From contig JBOEGJ010000006.1 in the NCBI GenBank assembly GCA_050633365.1, positions 124,001 to 188,000 on the forward strand: a DNA stretch of 64,000 nt, in the 5' to 3' direction. A program made the translations under genes and the position numbers. The stretch is from Pseudomaricurvus sp050633365 (lineage in GTDB: Bacteria; Pseudomonadota; Gammaproteobacteria; Pseudomonadales; Cellvibrionaceae). The notes under the pieces were generated by a model. That model made no database searches. It saw only the letters and a program-made list of their open reading frames with translations, and was not told the origin of the DNA. Shown here piece after piece: positions 45,312 through 54,606 of this stretch; the first letter of the stretch is position 1; each line of letters starts with the position of its first letter.

Positions 45312-45352
45312 TGATCCGCTGGACCATAAAACGAAAAAGCCCAGCAATGCTG
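45312..45352. repeat. Decayed copy of the tRNA-Arg 3' terminator region
   Basis: TTGATCCGCTGGACCATAAA then AAAAAGCCCAGCAATGCTG matches 45491-45530 (TGATCCGGTGGACCGTTAAA then AAAAAAGCCCAGCAATGCTG). A further CGGAAGGATT at 45384 matches the T-arm end of the real tRNA-Arg in the same order, so it looks like a broken duplicate of the tRNA 3' end. Confidence 0.55.
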
Positions 45353-45397
45353 CCAACTGTTATAGAGCGGTGACGTCGATATTCGGAAGGATTGACT

Positions 45398-45465
45398 CAT
45401 AACAGCCTTGGGGCTGTTATGCCCCTATGGGCACGCGTTGCGTGGCGTAAATTGCTGCGCAATTT
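45398..45465. other. Cluster of back-to-back perfect hairpins
   Basis: CATAACAGCC-TTGG-GGCTGTTATG, GCCC-CTAT-GGGC, CACGC-GTT-GCGTG and AAATTGC-TGC-GCAATTT follow one another almost without spacers. No gene occupies 45270-45547. It could be a structured repeat, an integration scar or a small RNA; I do not recognise it. Confidence 0.5.
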
Positions 45466-45511
45466 GTCGAACCGGAAGGTGCTGTTAAACTGATCCGGTG
45501 GACCGTTAAAT

Positions 45512-45540
45512 AAAAAAGCCCAGCAATGCTGGGCTTTTTT
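45512..45540 (-). terminator. tRNA-Arg terminator
   Basis: AAAAAAGCCCAGC and GCTGGGCTTTTTT pair around AAT; strong and symmetrical, immediately 3' of tRNA-Arg on the minus strand. Confidence 0.9.
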
Positions 45541-45547
45541 ATTTAAA

Positions 45548-45624
45548 TGGCGCACTCGGAAGGATTCGAACCTTCGACCGCTCGGTTCGTAGCCGAGTAC
45601 TCTATCCAGCTGAGCTACGAGTGC
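45548..45624 (-). tRNA. tRNA-Arg(ACG)
   Basis: 77 bases including encoded CCA. Acceptor GCACTCG/CGAGTGC, anticodon stem CTCGG/CCGAG with loop CTACGAA (anticodon ACG, read as ICG) and T-arm with GTTCGAATC. All four arms can be drawn. Confidence 0.95.
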
Positions 45625-45741
45625 GTTGTTTTGAGGCGCGTATAATAAGGATCAGCTAGGTCGTCGTCAAGCACTGATTCTCACCTCGATCGGAGCCAAA
45701 AGCGCCTAGCCCAGAAACGACGGAAAACGTGGTTTGTATGG

Positions 45742-46095
45742 GTGGACGAATACAGCAGTTCCCCCATAATAAGCCCTACGCTCTCAGATTTGGCCAAACT
45801 CATGAATCAAGCACATAGCAAGACCAAAACCAGCTTTTACCGCAGGCTTTACATCGCCCACCTGATTAATGCAGGCGTGAATTCGGTGCCTGATATTACC
45901 GAAGCTAGCGGGATGCCCAGAAGAACCGCGCAGGATACAATTGCCAACCTGAAAGAGCTTAATATCGACTGCAGTTTTGAGGGCGGCACCAAGAATGGCC
46001 GCTATCAAATCAATGACTGGGGGCCGATATCGCCACAGTGGATTCAAGACAACCTAAAACAGATTACAAGCGTTCTGAATTATCCTTTGCCCTGA
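45742..46095 (+). CDS. Winged-helix/HTH domain protein
   Basis: 117 residues from a GTG; Met21 (45802) is an alternative start. RLYIAHLINAGVNSVPDITEASGMPRRTAQDTIANLKELNI is a helix-turn-helix, followed by a wing (CSFEGGTKNGRYQINDWG). It belongs to a small conserved group of regulators of unknown target. It converges on the AGCS symporter gene, 18 bases away. Confidence 0.7.
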   Translation: MDEYSSSPIISPTLSDLAKLMNQAHSKTKTSFYRRLYIAHLINAGVNSVPDITEASGMPRRTAQDTIANLKELNIDCSFEGGTKNGRYQINDWGPISPQWIQDNLKQITSVLNYPLP

Positions 46096-46113
46096 ACTAG
46101 AGAGGACTCGGCC

Positions 46114-47532
46114 CTAACTCTTAGGTTCAGCCCTTCTCCAAATCGCTGGCGTGAGTTTGAGTTCCGACTCTTGTTTTGCGCTTGCGACATAAGTTGGGAG
46201 CGATTTCGCTTGAAGTTGTCGATGATAATCTTGAGTAATAATAGCCACGGTTTTCCACAACAAAAATAGTGACGTCACATTCACGACAGTCATTAGCCCT
46301 GTCGCCAAATCGGCCAAATTAATCATCTCCCCAAGAGACGCCCCAGCACCATAAAGCAATGTTGCCAAAAAACCCATGCGCAAAAACCAATGACCTATGG
46401 CGTGATCCATTTGTAGATATTTCAAATTATTATCGGCGTAAGCAAAGTTAGCGACGATAGACGTAAAGCCAAACAACATGATTGCCAGTGTAATAAAATC
46501 ACCACCCCAACTGCCCACCTGTTGGCTCAAAGCCTGCTGCGTTAACTGGATGCCTTCGGCACTCGCCTGAGTCCCATCCATCAATAGAATTAAAAAAGCG
46601 GTACAAGAACAGATCACAATGGTGTCAAAGAACACCGCCAGCATTTGAATGTAACCTTGAGAAGCGGGATGCGGAGGATTCGGATCAGCCGCAGCCGCCG
46701 CATTGGGTGAGCTGCCCATACCCGCCTCGTTAGAATAAAGCCCGCGTTTTACGCCATGTACAATGGCGGCCCCTACGAGGCCCCCTCCAGCCTCGGTCAA
46801 GCCAAAAGCCGACTGAAAAATCATTACAATAATCGCGGGGATTTTTTCAATATTGAAGGCCAATACCGACAACACTACGATCACATAGGCAATCCCCATA
46901 AACGGCACCGCCAATTCCGAAAATCGCGCCACCCTTTTCAGGCCACCAAAGATAATCATCGCCGAAAGCACAGTAATCACTGCACCCGACACCATGGGCT
47001 CAATGCCAAAAGAGCCTTGGAAGGCACTGGTGATCGAATTGGCTTGTACCGCACTAAAGACGAACCCATAGCCAAAAAACAAACATAACGAAAACGTCAC
47101 TGCCAACGCAGGACTGTTGAGTCCTTTTCTCATGTAGTAAGCAGGCCCGCCGCGATAGTTACCTTTTTCGTCCTTCTCCTTATAAAGCTGACCTAAGGTA
47201 CTTTCCGCATAGGCCGTCGCCATGCCAACAAATGCGATCACCCACATCCAAAAGATAGCTCCAGGCCCACCGAGACTTATCGCCACAGCCACCCCCATAA
47301 GGTTACCCGTACCAACGCGAGCCGCCAACGTAGTGCACAGCGCTTGGAACGATGAGATACCATGATCGGAGCCGTGCCGACTCCCCTTAAGCAAGGTGAA
47401 CATATGAGTAAAATGACGAATCTGAATAAACTTAAGCCGCCAGGTAAACCACACACCGCAGGCCGTGAGCATGTAAATCAAGACACTGCCCCACAGGTAG
47501 GAGTTAACGGTTGCAACTATGTCAGTGAGCAT
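46114..47532 (-). CDS. Alanine/glycine:cation symporter (AGCS family)
   Basis: 472 residues, about ten to eleven helices. AGCS features: WFTWRLKFIQIRHFTHMFTLLKG, ISSFQALCTTLAARVGTGNLMGVAVAISLGGPGAIFWMW, YRGGPAYYMRKGL, HGVKRGLYSNEAGMGSSPNAAAAA and FTSIVANFAYADNNL. Sodium-coupled import of small neutral amino acids across the inner membrane. I checked the 218 bases upstream for a glycine riboswitch and found none. Confidence 0.93.
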   Translation of the reverse strand: MLTDIVATVNSYLWGSVLIYMLTACGVWFTWRLKFIQIRHFTHMFTLLKGSRHGSDHGISSFQALCTTLAARVGTGNLMGVAVAISLGGPGAIFWMWVIAFVGMATAYAESTLGQLYKEKDEKGNYRGGPAYYMRKGLNSPALAVTFSLCLFFGYGFVFSAVQANSITSAFQGSFGIEPMVSGAVITVLSAMIIFGGLKRVARFSELAVPFMGIAYVIVVLSVLAFNIEKIPAIIVMIFQSAFGLTEAGGGLVGAAIVHGVKRGLYSNEAGMGSSPNAAAAADPNPPHPASQGYIQMLAVFFDTIVICSCTAFLILLMDGTQASAEGIQLTQQALSQQVGSWGGDFITLAIMLFGFTSIVANFAYADNNLKYLQMDHAIGHWFLRMGFLATLLYGAGASLGEMINLADLATGLMTVVNVTSLFLLWKTVAIITQDYHRQLQAKSLPTYVASAKQESELKLTPAIWRRAEPKS

Positions 47533-47750
47533 GAAAGGCGCCTAAACAGTTAATAGGAATTGTGCAGCAGTATAGCCTGATGACTTTCAAAAACGTAAGT
47601 GGGTAATATTCTAAATAGCATGCCCCTCTACCCCGACAAACGACTGAACACCGCGTATAATCAGCTTATTTACAACAGAGTCGACCTTATAAAGCTCGGC
47701 AAAGAAAAACCGGCCATACCGTCTACAAAGAGCGATATCACGAGTAACAC

Positions 47751-48287
47751 ATGAGCAAAAAGAGCTACGCCTGCATTGGCTTACAGAATCCAAAATCACC
47801 GGAAAACGTCGGCTCCGTCATGCGTGCGGCTGGCTGCTACGGTGTGAATTCGGTCTTTTATACGGGAACTCGCTATGACACCGCGAAACCCTTCTACACC
47901 GACACTCAAAAAGTGTATGAAGAACTGCCCTTGATCGGTGTGGAAGACCTAAAAAAAATCATTCCAGTGGGTTGCGTACCGGTTGCCGTGGATTTGATCG
48001 AGGGTGCTAAACCGCTACCCAGCTACAAGCACCCGGCGCGGGCCTTCTATATTTTTGGCCCAGAAGATGGCACCTTAAAGAAGGATATTACCGATTTTTG
48101 CAGCGAAACGATTTACGTACCCACAGAGGGGTGTATGAATCTTGCGGCGGCGGTAAACGTCATTCTTTACGATCGCTTGGCAAAAGGCGATAACTTTTCG
48201 CACCACCAAGAAGAGTTGATGCACAAGCCTCCCAAGCAAACATCCACTACCGAAAACGCGGTAACTGAGTCGAACACTTCGCCATGA
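47751..48287 (+). CDS. TrmH-family RNA methyltransferase (TrmL-like size)
   Basis: 178 residues, catalytic SPOUT domain only. Motifs: GLQNPKSPENVGSVMRAAGCYGVNSV (about 10-35), AFYIFGPEDGTLKKDI, and VPTEGCMNLAAAVNVILYDRLA. The length resembles TrmL, which 2'-O-methylates the wobble base of tRNA-Leu, but the target here is not readable. It overlaps the S4 gene by four bases (ATGA), so the two are coupled. Confidence 0.85.
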   Translation: MSKKSYACIGLQNPKSPENVGSVMRAAGCYGVNSVFYTGTRYDTAKPFYTDTQKVYEELPLIGVEDLKKIIPVGCVPVAVDLIEGAKPLPSYKHPARAFYIFGPEDGTLKKDITDFCSETIYVPTEGCMNLAAAVNVILYDRLAKGDNFSHHQEELMHKPPKQTSTTENAVTESNTSP

Positions 48288-48499
48288 GAATCGTTGAGAT
48301 CACCCGAGAGCCAGTGGAGCTTTACAAAATACTCAAGTTTGAATCATTGGCCAACAGCGGTGGTCAAGCAAAGCTGTTTATTGATGAGGGGCTGGTAACA
48401 GTCAATGGCGAGGTGGAAACTCGCAAGCGCAAGAAAATTGTTGCTGGAGATGTCATAGAATTGTTCGAGCAAACCCTAAAAGTTGCACGGGCCGAGTAA
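48284..48499 (+). CDS. S4-domain RNA-binding protein (YbcJ-like)
   Basis: 71 residues, a bare S4 domain: LYKILKFESLANSGGQAKLFIDEGLVTVNGEVETRKRKKIVAGDVIEL. Such proteins bind structured RNA and cooperate with rRNA/tRNA modification. The ATGA overlap with the SPOUT methyltransferase suggests joint action. Confidence 0.88.
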   Translation: MRIVEITREPVELYKILKFESLANSGGQAKLFIDEGLVTVNGEVETRKRKKIVAGDVIELFEQTLKVARAE

Positions 48500-48580
48500 A
48501 TCCGCCAATTCACGAAATGGAGTCGCTTTTGCTCCCCTGAGTGTCATCGCAAGATCACGACTCAGAGGGCAAGACAGAGT

Positions 48581-50185
48581 TTACGCCACGTCGGACATGG
48601 ACTTTTGACTTTCGAGATACTCATCATAAGTCCCCTGAAAATCGATAACTTGCTGCCCTTTGATTTCGACCACACGGGTGGCTAGCGAGGAGACGAACTC
48701 TCTATCGTGACTGACAAAAATGAGAGTACCGTCGTAGTCTTTTAACGCCGTATTGAGCGCTGCGATGGCTTCTAGATCCAAGTGGTTGGTGGGTTCATCC
48801 ATCACCAAAATATTGGTATCCATCATCATCAGCTTACCAAAAAGTAATCTATTTTTTTCACCACCAGAACACACTTGCGCCTTTTTGTTGGCATCATCAG
48901 CGGTAAACAATAAGCGACCTAGCATCCCACGCACTGCAAGATCATCGTGTTTCGGTGTACGCCACTGACTCATCCAATCGAAGATGGTCAAGTCGTTATC
49001 AAAATCATTGGTACTGTCTTGCGGACAGTAACCCAGCTGCGCATTCTCGGCCCACTTAATCTCGCCAACATTTGCGTCCAGCTCATTCATCAAACAACGC
49101 AAAAGTGTACTCTTTCCGGCGCCGTTCTCGCCGATGACCGCAAGCTTAGCGCCGGCCTCGAGTATTATATTGCCATTCTCAAACAGGGTTTCACCTTCGA
49201 AGCCATGACTGAGATCTTCTAGAATCAGTGCCTGTCGATGTAATTTTTTATCTTGTTTTAAGCTGATTGAGGGCGTCATACGGCTGGAAGATTTCACTTC
49301 ATCCAGAGTGATTTTATCCATTTTCTTGGCGCGCGAACTGGCTTGTTTGGCTTTGGATGCATTGGCACCAAAGCGATTTACAAACGCTTGCAGCTCGTCA
49401 ATTTCAGCGCTTTTTTTGGCGTTCTCGAGTAACAACTGCTCGCGAATCAAGGTCGATGCTTCGACAAAGGCTTCGTAATTACCGGGATAAATACGCAACT
49501 CGCCATAATCAATATCGGCCATGTGCGTGCACACGCTGTTCAAAAAGTGACGATCGTGCGAGATGATGATCATCGTGCTTTTGCGCTGGTTCAATACTCC
49601 CGCTAGCCAATCAATGGTGTGAATATCCAAGTTGTTGGTGGGCTCGTCGAGCAGTAAGATCTCGGGATTGGCAAACAACGCTTGCGCCAGAAGCACACGA
49701 ACCTTGTGGCCCGGCGGTACTTGCTCCATCAATCCAAAATGAAACTCTTCATCGATACCCGCTTCGATTAGGATATCTCCAGCGCGGCTTTCAGCACTGT
49801 AACCGTCCATCTCAGCAAACAGGACTTCCAGCTCAGCCACTTTCATACCGTCTTCTTCGGACATCTCTGGCAAGCTGTAGATTCGATCGCGCTCGGCTTT
49901 AATTTTCCACAGCTCCACATCGCCCATAATCACCGTATCAACCACACTGTATTGCTCGAAGGCAAACTGATCCTGGCTGAGAGTGCCCACTTTGTGACCT
50001 GGGGTGATCGAGAGGTTACCTGAGGTCGCTGCCAGCTCACCGCTGAGAATTTTCATGAAAGTCGACTTTCCGCAACCGTTAGCGCCGATCAATCCGTAGC
50101 GATTACCATTGCCAAATTGAGCGGAGATGTCTTCAAACAATGGCTCAGCGCCAAATTGCATGGTGATGTTTGCGGTAGTGATCAA
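48581..50185 (-). CDS. ybiT: ABC-F ATPase YbiT
   Basis: 534 residues from a TTG at 50185 (AGGAAG six bases upstream); the longer frame to 50218 lacks a ribosome site. Two ABC cassettes: Walker A GLIGANGCGKSTFMKIL and signature GHKVRVLLAQALFANPEILLLDEPTNNLD; second Walker A AVIGENGAGKSTLLRCL with CSGGEKNRLLFGKLMMMDTNILVMDEPTNHLD. The intercassette linker (about 245-320) is the P-site tRNA interaction motif. E. coli YbiT has the same opening TANITMQFG and the GYCPQD segment. Ribosome-associated translation factor. Confidence 0.93.
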   Translation of the reverse strand: MITTANITMQFGAEPLFEDISAQFGNGNRYGLIGANGCGKSTFMKILSGELAATSGNLSITPGHKVGTLSQDQFAFEQYSVVDTVIMGDVELWKIKAERDRIYSLPEMSEEDGMKVAELEVLFAEMDGYSAESRAGDILIEAGIDEEFHFGLMEQVPPGHKVRVLLAQALFANPEILLLDEPTNNLDIHTIDWLAGVLNQRKSTMIIISHDRHFLNSVCTHMADIDYGELRIYPGNYEAFVEASTLIREQLLLENAKKSAEIDELQAFVNRFGANASKAKQASSRAKKMDKITLDEVKSSSRMTPSISLKQDKKLHRQALILEDLSHGFEGETLFENGNIILEAGAKLAVIGENGAGKSTLLRCLMNELDANVGEIKWAENAQLGYCPQDSTNDFDNDLTIFDWMSQWRTPKHDDLAVRGMLGRLLFTADDANKKAQVCSGGEKNRLLFGKLMMMDTNILVMDEPTNHLDLEAIAALNTALKDYDGTLIFVSHDREFVSSLATRVVEIKGQQVIDFQGTYDEYLESQKSMSDVA

Positions 50186-50474
50186 AAGAAACTTCCTAAC
50201 AATAGCGGTAAGCCCCAACGAATATCATCGATAGGGCTAGACCTAAGCGGGTGTGAACTAAGGCTAACGGGGTTTCAGGTGAGCCAGAAAGCGGCTAAAT
50301 GGAACATCCAAGAGCGATATGAGCGGCACATAATAGGGGGCGCACTATAGAGATTTCGCCATTGAATGTCGAGAAAAACGAACAGAAAACGTACAATTAT
50401 AAACACTGAAGTGCCCAATCAATGATGACTGCAGCGCGTCACTGCAAATGCCTTGGGCTCTCTTCGCTTGAGCC

Positions 50475-50981
50475 TTACCTCAAACTCGATAACGGAATCT
50501 CGCCGCTCTCACTGACGCTCAACTTGGGGATCAACGGTATTCCCACATCTAGCTTTGCAACAAGTTCGTAGCTTATGTTCTCTTGGCCCTTCATCATTAA
50601 TCCAGTTACCAGTCTTACCATCCCCATCAGATTGGTTGTTACCGGTAGCGATAGCTGAGCCTCCCCATAAGCCGGTATCGTCGACACATCGGCTGTCACG
50701 CCGCTGGCGACTTCGTTGCCTTCAATCAACAAGGCGTAAGCCACGCCCGTTAAGGGTAAATTCATTGAATTGGGATTTTGTACGTTCAGCTCGACCACCA
50801 GCTGCTGATCCATCCCCTGTGACGGCATTCGCTTGATCGAAAGCACTTGAATATTTGGTGATTCAAAATTTGGCGAAAGCGTTGCACAGCTTGACACGGC
50901 TAGTATCAACAGGCAAACCATCAGCCAGGTAGAAAACCGAGCTTTTGATAAGGCATCAGCGCTCGAATGGTATGACTTCAT
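50475..50981 (-). CDS. LEA type 2 / WHy-domain lipoprotein
   Basis: 168 residues. Lipobox LAVSSC places the acylated Cys near residue 32. The LEA2/WHy fold follows: IQVLSIKRMPSQGMDQQLVVELNVQNPNSMNLPLTGVAYALLIEGNEVASG ending in SYELVAKLDVGIP. Likely anchored in the outer membrane facing the periplasm; role unknown in bacteria. Confidence 0.85.
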   Translation of the reverse strand: MKSYHSSADALSKARFSTWLMVCLLILAVSSCATLSPNFESPNIQVLSIKRMPSQGMDQQLVVELNVQNPNSMNLPLTGVAYALLIEGNEVASGVTADVSTIPAYGEAQLSLPVTTNLMGMVRLVTGLMMKGQENISYELVAKLDVGIPLIPKLSVSESGEIPLSSLR

Positions 50982-51190
50982 GTTCTGTTCCCTAATTGGC
51001 TCAAATTTGATACTAGCAAAAAATTACACCCGGTCGCCGCCACATGACACAGAGGCAATAACATTCAAAAATATACACTTCGAGACGATTTCGCTATGAT
51101 TCTTTGCGTCTCTCGCTGTGGATAAAAACCTCGACTATCGATGTGATTGATTGAGCTTCCACACCATACCGCGCGTATTCAGGGAAAAAA

Positions 51191-51853
51191 ATGTCGACAG
51201 GACGAATATACATCAGCATGACGGTGATGCCCGAGCGGTTAATTTCCGAATTTTTTCAATCCGTTATCGCTCACCTCAAAAATCAAACTGCCGACTTCGA
51301 CAAAATCGTCGTGAATATTCCCGACGTCTATCGACGAACCAACACGCCTTACCAAGTTCCTCGCTGGCTTGAGCAAGAAAGCAAAGTTATCATTAATCGT
51401 TGTTATGACCTGGGGCCTGCGACAAAGCTGCTAGGAGTCTACGACCAGCTGCGAAGCGACGATACGGTCTGTATTGTTGATGACGATATCATCTATCAGC
51501 CAACCATGCTGGAAATGCTTCTAGAAGGTCTCAAGCTGCACCCCCATGCCCTCATCTCGACAACCCTCGACGCACAAAACTCCCCCACCGGCTACAGCGG
51601 TTATATCTTCGTAAAGCGAAACCTGCGCATTACCGAACAAGATTTAGATCTGTTAATGCATCATTGCTATTGCGTTGACGACACATGGCTCGGAAAAATC
51701 GCAGGCCAAAAAGGCCTTCCGGTTTACGGGCTCTCTACCAATTGGCAGGCGAGCATGGATCGCCCGCTGACCGATACTCACCCAAAGTGGTACGAATTGG
51801 GTAAAGACTCCCACCGTGAGAAGGCTATTAGACAGTGTTTGTGCGCGAGCTAA
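51191..51853 (+). CDS. GT-A-like glycosyltransferase family protein
   Basis: 220 residues. RIYISMTVMPERL, KIVVNIPDVYRR and DTVCIVDDDIIYQPTMLEMLL with an Asp-rich metal motif at about 95-99 (VDDD), then GYSGYIFVKRNLRIT and CYCVDDTWLGKIAGQKGLPV. This fits a nucleotide-sugar GT-A fold; the donor and acceptor are unknown. It is not in an obvious polysaccharide cluster. GGGAAAAAA precedes the ATG. Confidence 0.72.
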   Translation: MSTGRIYISMTVMPERLISEFFQSVIAHLKNQTADFDKIVVNIPDVYRRTNTPYQVPRWLEQESKVIINRCYDLGPATKLLGVYDQLRSDDTVCIVDDDIIYQPTMLEMLLEGLKLHPHALISTTLDAQNSPTGYSGYIFVKRNLRITEQDLDLLMHHCYCVDDTWLGKIAGQKGLPVYGLSTNWQASMDRPLTDTHPKWYELGKDSHREKAIRQCLCAS

Positions 51854-51918
51854 CACTTAGATGAGGGAAAAAGAGTTCTGTTGCTTCGAAGCCCGAATAA
51901 CCTCATCAGAAGAGCTCC

Positions 51919-52554
51919 CTACTCCCTCCACCGCTGGAGGAAATTGTCGACCGACTTTTTGGGCACAGCTTGCAACTTCTTGACCAGTTCGAAAGGTATC
52001 TCCGCGATCCCAAAACGGCGAGTGATGTCGTCCAACAGCGACAACCAAAGTTTTGCGGTCATCTCTGAATCATAAAGTGCCCGGTGATAACTGCCTGCCG
52101 ATTCGATATTGGCATAAGCCACTAAGGTGCCGAGTTTGTGATTGGGCGCATCTTGATACAATCGGCGCGAGAGCAACAGTGAACATAAAAATGAGCCGCG
52201 ATATTGTCGTGAAATATTCTCAAATTCGGCATCGAGAAATCGCTTATCAAACGATGCATTGTGGGCCAACAAATTGCTCTCACCAATGAAGCCAGAAAAT
52301 TCCTCCATCACTGTTTCGCAGCTGTCGGCATCACTCAACATGTCGTTGGTAATGCCTGTGTAGTCTGCGATGAAGGCGCTAATCGGGCGACCGGGATTCA
52401 TCAATCGCTGAAAGCTATCCACAACCTCGCCCTCTTCGATACGCACGGCTCCAATTTCAATGGCGCGATCACCTTGATCGGGAGACAAACCTGTTGTCTC
52501 AAAATCCAATACCACAATTGAGTTAGCCTTTGCGCTGGCTTGCTGACGGCTCAT
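51919..52554 (-). CDS. DEDDh 3'-5' exonuclease (DnaQ/PolC-like)
   Basis: 211 residues. Exo I VLDFETTGL with Asp17 and Glu19, Exo II NLLAHNASFDKRFL, Exo III HRALYDSEMTAKL with the His-x4-Asp signature. It resembles DNA polymerase III epsilon-like proofreading nucleases without a polymerase-binding tail. Overlaps the upstream 114-residue protein by four bases (ATGA). Confidence 0.9.
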   Translation of the reverse strand: MSRQQASAKANSIVVLDFETTGLSPDQGDRAIEIGAVRIEEGEVVDSFQRLMNPGRPISAFIADYTGITNDMLSDADSCETVMEEFSGFIGESNLLAHNASFDKRFLDAEFENISRQYRGSFLCSLLLSRRLYQDAPNHKLGTLVAYANIESAGSYHRALYDSEMTAKLWLSLLDDITRRFGIAEIPFELVKKLQAVPKKSVDNFLQRWRE

Positions 52555-52895
52555 GATACCTTAGCGTCGATAAAGTACTCTTTCATCCACTGGTAAAACT
52601 GATGTTGAGAGACTTTGTTCGTCGCGATTTTTCGAAAATTCATATCGGGATCTTTGTCTCGATAGCCGAACTGATAATCCAGGTTATCGAGATTGGAGTC
52701 ATGCAAGATACAAATAATACGCTTGCCACTGCGAATGCAATCAATCGTCATTGCATCGGCGGCAAACCCCGAATCGCGTAAACTGCGCATAATACCAACC
52801 ACAGGATCTACTTCGGTGAAGTCTTTCTGAAACTGCGTTTGTGCTAGCCTGGCAAGATCTGCCAATTTATAAATGGGGGCGTTTTCGTCTATCAT
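52551..52895 (-). CDS. Conserved hypothetical protein coupled to the exonuclease
   Basis: 114 residues, soluble, alpha/beta: IYKLADLARLAQTQFQKDF, MTIDCIRSGKRIICILHD, MNFRKIATNKVSQHQFYQWM. No domain I can name. Its stop overlaps the exonuclease start, so the two are likely produced together. Confidence 0.72.
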   Translation of the reverse strand: MIDENAPIYKLADLARLAQTQFQKDFTEVDPVVGIMRSLRDSGFAADAMTIDCIRSGKRIICILHDSNLDNLDYQFGYRDKDPDMNFRKIATNKVSQHQFYQWMKEYFIDAKVS

Positions 52896-53085
52896 TTTGA
52901 GCGATTCACTATCCGATGATTGGGGGCTATTGGTACCGCAGGGCCATTCGGCACTTGCTATGCGACTTTATCGATGCGGTTCTTGTTGTTCGATGATTGT
53001 AGCTCGATGATCATAGTGCGGTAATTGTTGCTCGGTAATTTCGATCAAACGACGACAGATTCACCATGGCCACTAAGGCCTGCGG

Positions 53086-53589
53086 CTAATAGATATCACC
53101 ACCGAGCTCTAGCTGAACCAAATACACTCTCATATCAAACTCCAGCTGATGATAGTCGGGCAGCATGTGGATACACAAACGATAAAATGCCTTATCGTGA
53201 GTCTTCTCTTTTAAATGTGCCAGTTCGTGCACTGCAATCATCTTTAGAAAGGCTTCCGGCGCCTTTTTAAACACGGTACTGATGCGAATTTCATTTTTAC
53301 TCTTGAGCTTATTGCCCTGCACTCGAGGCACATAGCTGTGTAATCCAAGTGCATTGTTAACCACATGGATTTTTTTGTCGTAAACCACCTTACTTAGCGG
53401 CAGCGACTTCTTCATGAATTGGTTTTTTAGAGCAAAGACATAATCGCGCAGCTGCTGATCGTTACTGACCCCATGGACAGCGGGATAACGATTCAGCAGA
53501 AACTCCGCAAGACGATTGTCGTCAACAAGTTCAGCCACCTGTTGCTGCAACTGCGGAGAGTAATGTGCAAGGTATTTATGAACGGCCAT
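53086..53589 (-). CDS. YgjP/DUF45-family metallopeptidase-like protein
   Basis: 167 residues. Zinc motif HELAH (His near 121, 125) in FLKMIAVHELAHLKEKTHDKAFYRLCIHMLPDY, with a distal His/Asp in HMLPDYHQLEFDMRVY. This is the YgjP-like WLM/DUF45 family of soluble putative metalloproteases. Substrate unknown. 70 bases downstream of yggL on the same strand. Confidence 0.85.
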   Translation of the reverse strand: MAVHKYLAHYSPQLQQQVAELVDDNRLAEFLLNRYPAVHGVSNDQQLRDYVFALKNQFMKKSLPLSKVVYDKKIHVVNNALGLHSYVPRVQGNKLKSKNEIRISTVFKKAPEAFLKMIAVHELAHLKEKTHDKAFYRLCIHMLPDYHQLEFDMRVYLVQLELGGDIY

Positions 53590-53659
53590 AAGAACCTATT
53601 TAGCAGACGCCAGCTTGCGTTGTGAGCTGACGCTTACAACTTGACAAGCCGCGACCAAA

Positions 53660-54004
53660 TCAACTTTCATTGCCGTAGTAGGCATCGACCAAATCGCCCA
53701 CCTGAACATCACTCATGATCTTTTGAGCGCTGAGCGCCTCTTGAATAGCCGCTCGATCCTCTTCAGTAGCGGATTCATAACGGGCGCGGGAGGATACAAA
53801 CCCTTCCAATCGGCTCTCGTTCCCGTCGATACTGACAAATAGATTTCTGGCATCAACCAAAGCCGCAAAGCTGTCAAAGAACTGTTGATAATCACTATCT
53901 GATTCGACGCTCATGGCACAGGTAAACTCAAAGCCCAATACCGCAAACTCATCCAAATACAACTTCTTACGCAGTCGTCTGCTTCTTACGGTTCTTTTAC
54001 TCAT
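53660..54004 (-). CDS. yggL: YggL-family 50S ribosome-binding protein
   Basis: 114 residues: MSKRTVRSRRLRKKLYLDEFAVLGFEF, FDSFAALVDARNLFVSIDG and KIMSDVQVGDLVDAYYG match the YggL (DUF469) family, which binds the 50S subunit. Basic N-terminus as usual. Confidence 0.85.
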   Translation of the reverse strand: MSKRTVRSRRLRKKLYLDEFAVLGFEFTCAMSVESDSDYQQFFDSFAALVDARNLFVSIDGNESRLEGFVSSRARYESATEEDRAAIQEALSAQKIMSDVQVGDLVDAYYGNES

Positions 54005-54536
54005 AACATTGGTCCTTCAAGGGAAAGTGAGAGTTGGGCAGCCTAGGACCATAGAGAAGTCATGGCCGGCGAATTGAGGTGGATACTAGCAGTTCCTGCA
54101 AGTTCCATACAGTCACCTCTCGTAAAGGCCTCGATTTTGATGTTGCTAGGTATTGAGAGCTCTGCGCCTTCATAACATAGCGAGTGAAGAGCTTTAGTCT
54201 CACAGGAACAATGATCACCCCCAGACCTAAACACCACAGAGCCGACACAATAGTTAAGTTGATTTGTCATCAACCTAGTATCTGCATGGCACAGCCTACA
54301 ACTGATGATTTAAAACAGGGCGCTTATGCCATACCTAACCAGCGATAGCCGCCAAGCGCCCATGGGCATTACTAGCATAAGATGTCGATAGTGATGAACC
54401 CATTTCTGACTCTGAAAGCATCCTTCAACGAGTCGATGCTGACTGCATTGAGTGGCGCAGCCGCAATGGTAACGAGCAGAGCCTTACATGGGGTTCTTTC
54501 CAAGGGCTGCTGCCTAAGCTGAAGAAAAGTAGACAA
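54005..54536. other. Gene-poor 532-base gap upstream of the HTH gene
   Basis: No frame I trust. A start-less frame 54381-54557 reads SDSESILQRVDADCIEW and ends just inside the operator region; it could be the tail of a lost gene. A 76-codon frame on the minus strand (54043-54273) has no recognisable features. Confidence 0.5.
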
Positions 54537-54593
54537 ACCTACAATGTAGGTGTATAAACCTAGAAAATAGGTTTTATAACCTACATTATAGGT
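54537..54593 (+). promoter_or_regulatory. Three phased ACCTA-N5-TAGGT operators
   Basis: ACCTACAATGTAGGT (54537-54551), ACCTAGAAAATAGGT (54558-54572) and ACCTACATTATAGGT (54579-54593). The starts are exactly 21 bases apart, two helical turns, so dimers would line up on one face. The last box ends 13 bases before the HTH start codon. Confidence 0.85.
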
Positions 54594-54606
54594 TTATGGT
54601 GACGCT

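Noticed and set aside
45398..45489. Integron attC site
   Set aside because: AACAGC...GCTGTTA ends are suggestive, but I could not match the R and L boxes; kept only as a hairpin cluster.
47533..47750. Possible glycine riboswitch upstream of the AGCS symporter
   Set aside because: No GG-rich aptamer-like core or paired helices seen.
54043..54273. 76-codon minus-strand frame
   Set aside because: No homology pattern, overlaps an alternative frame, no ribosome site that I trust.
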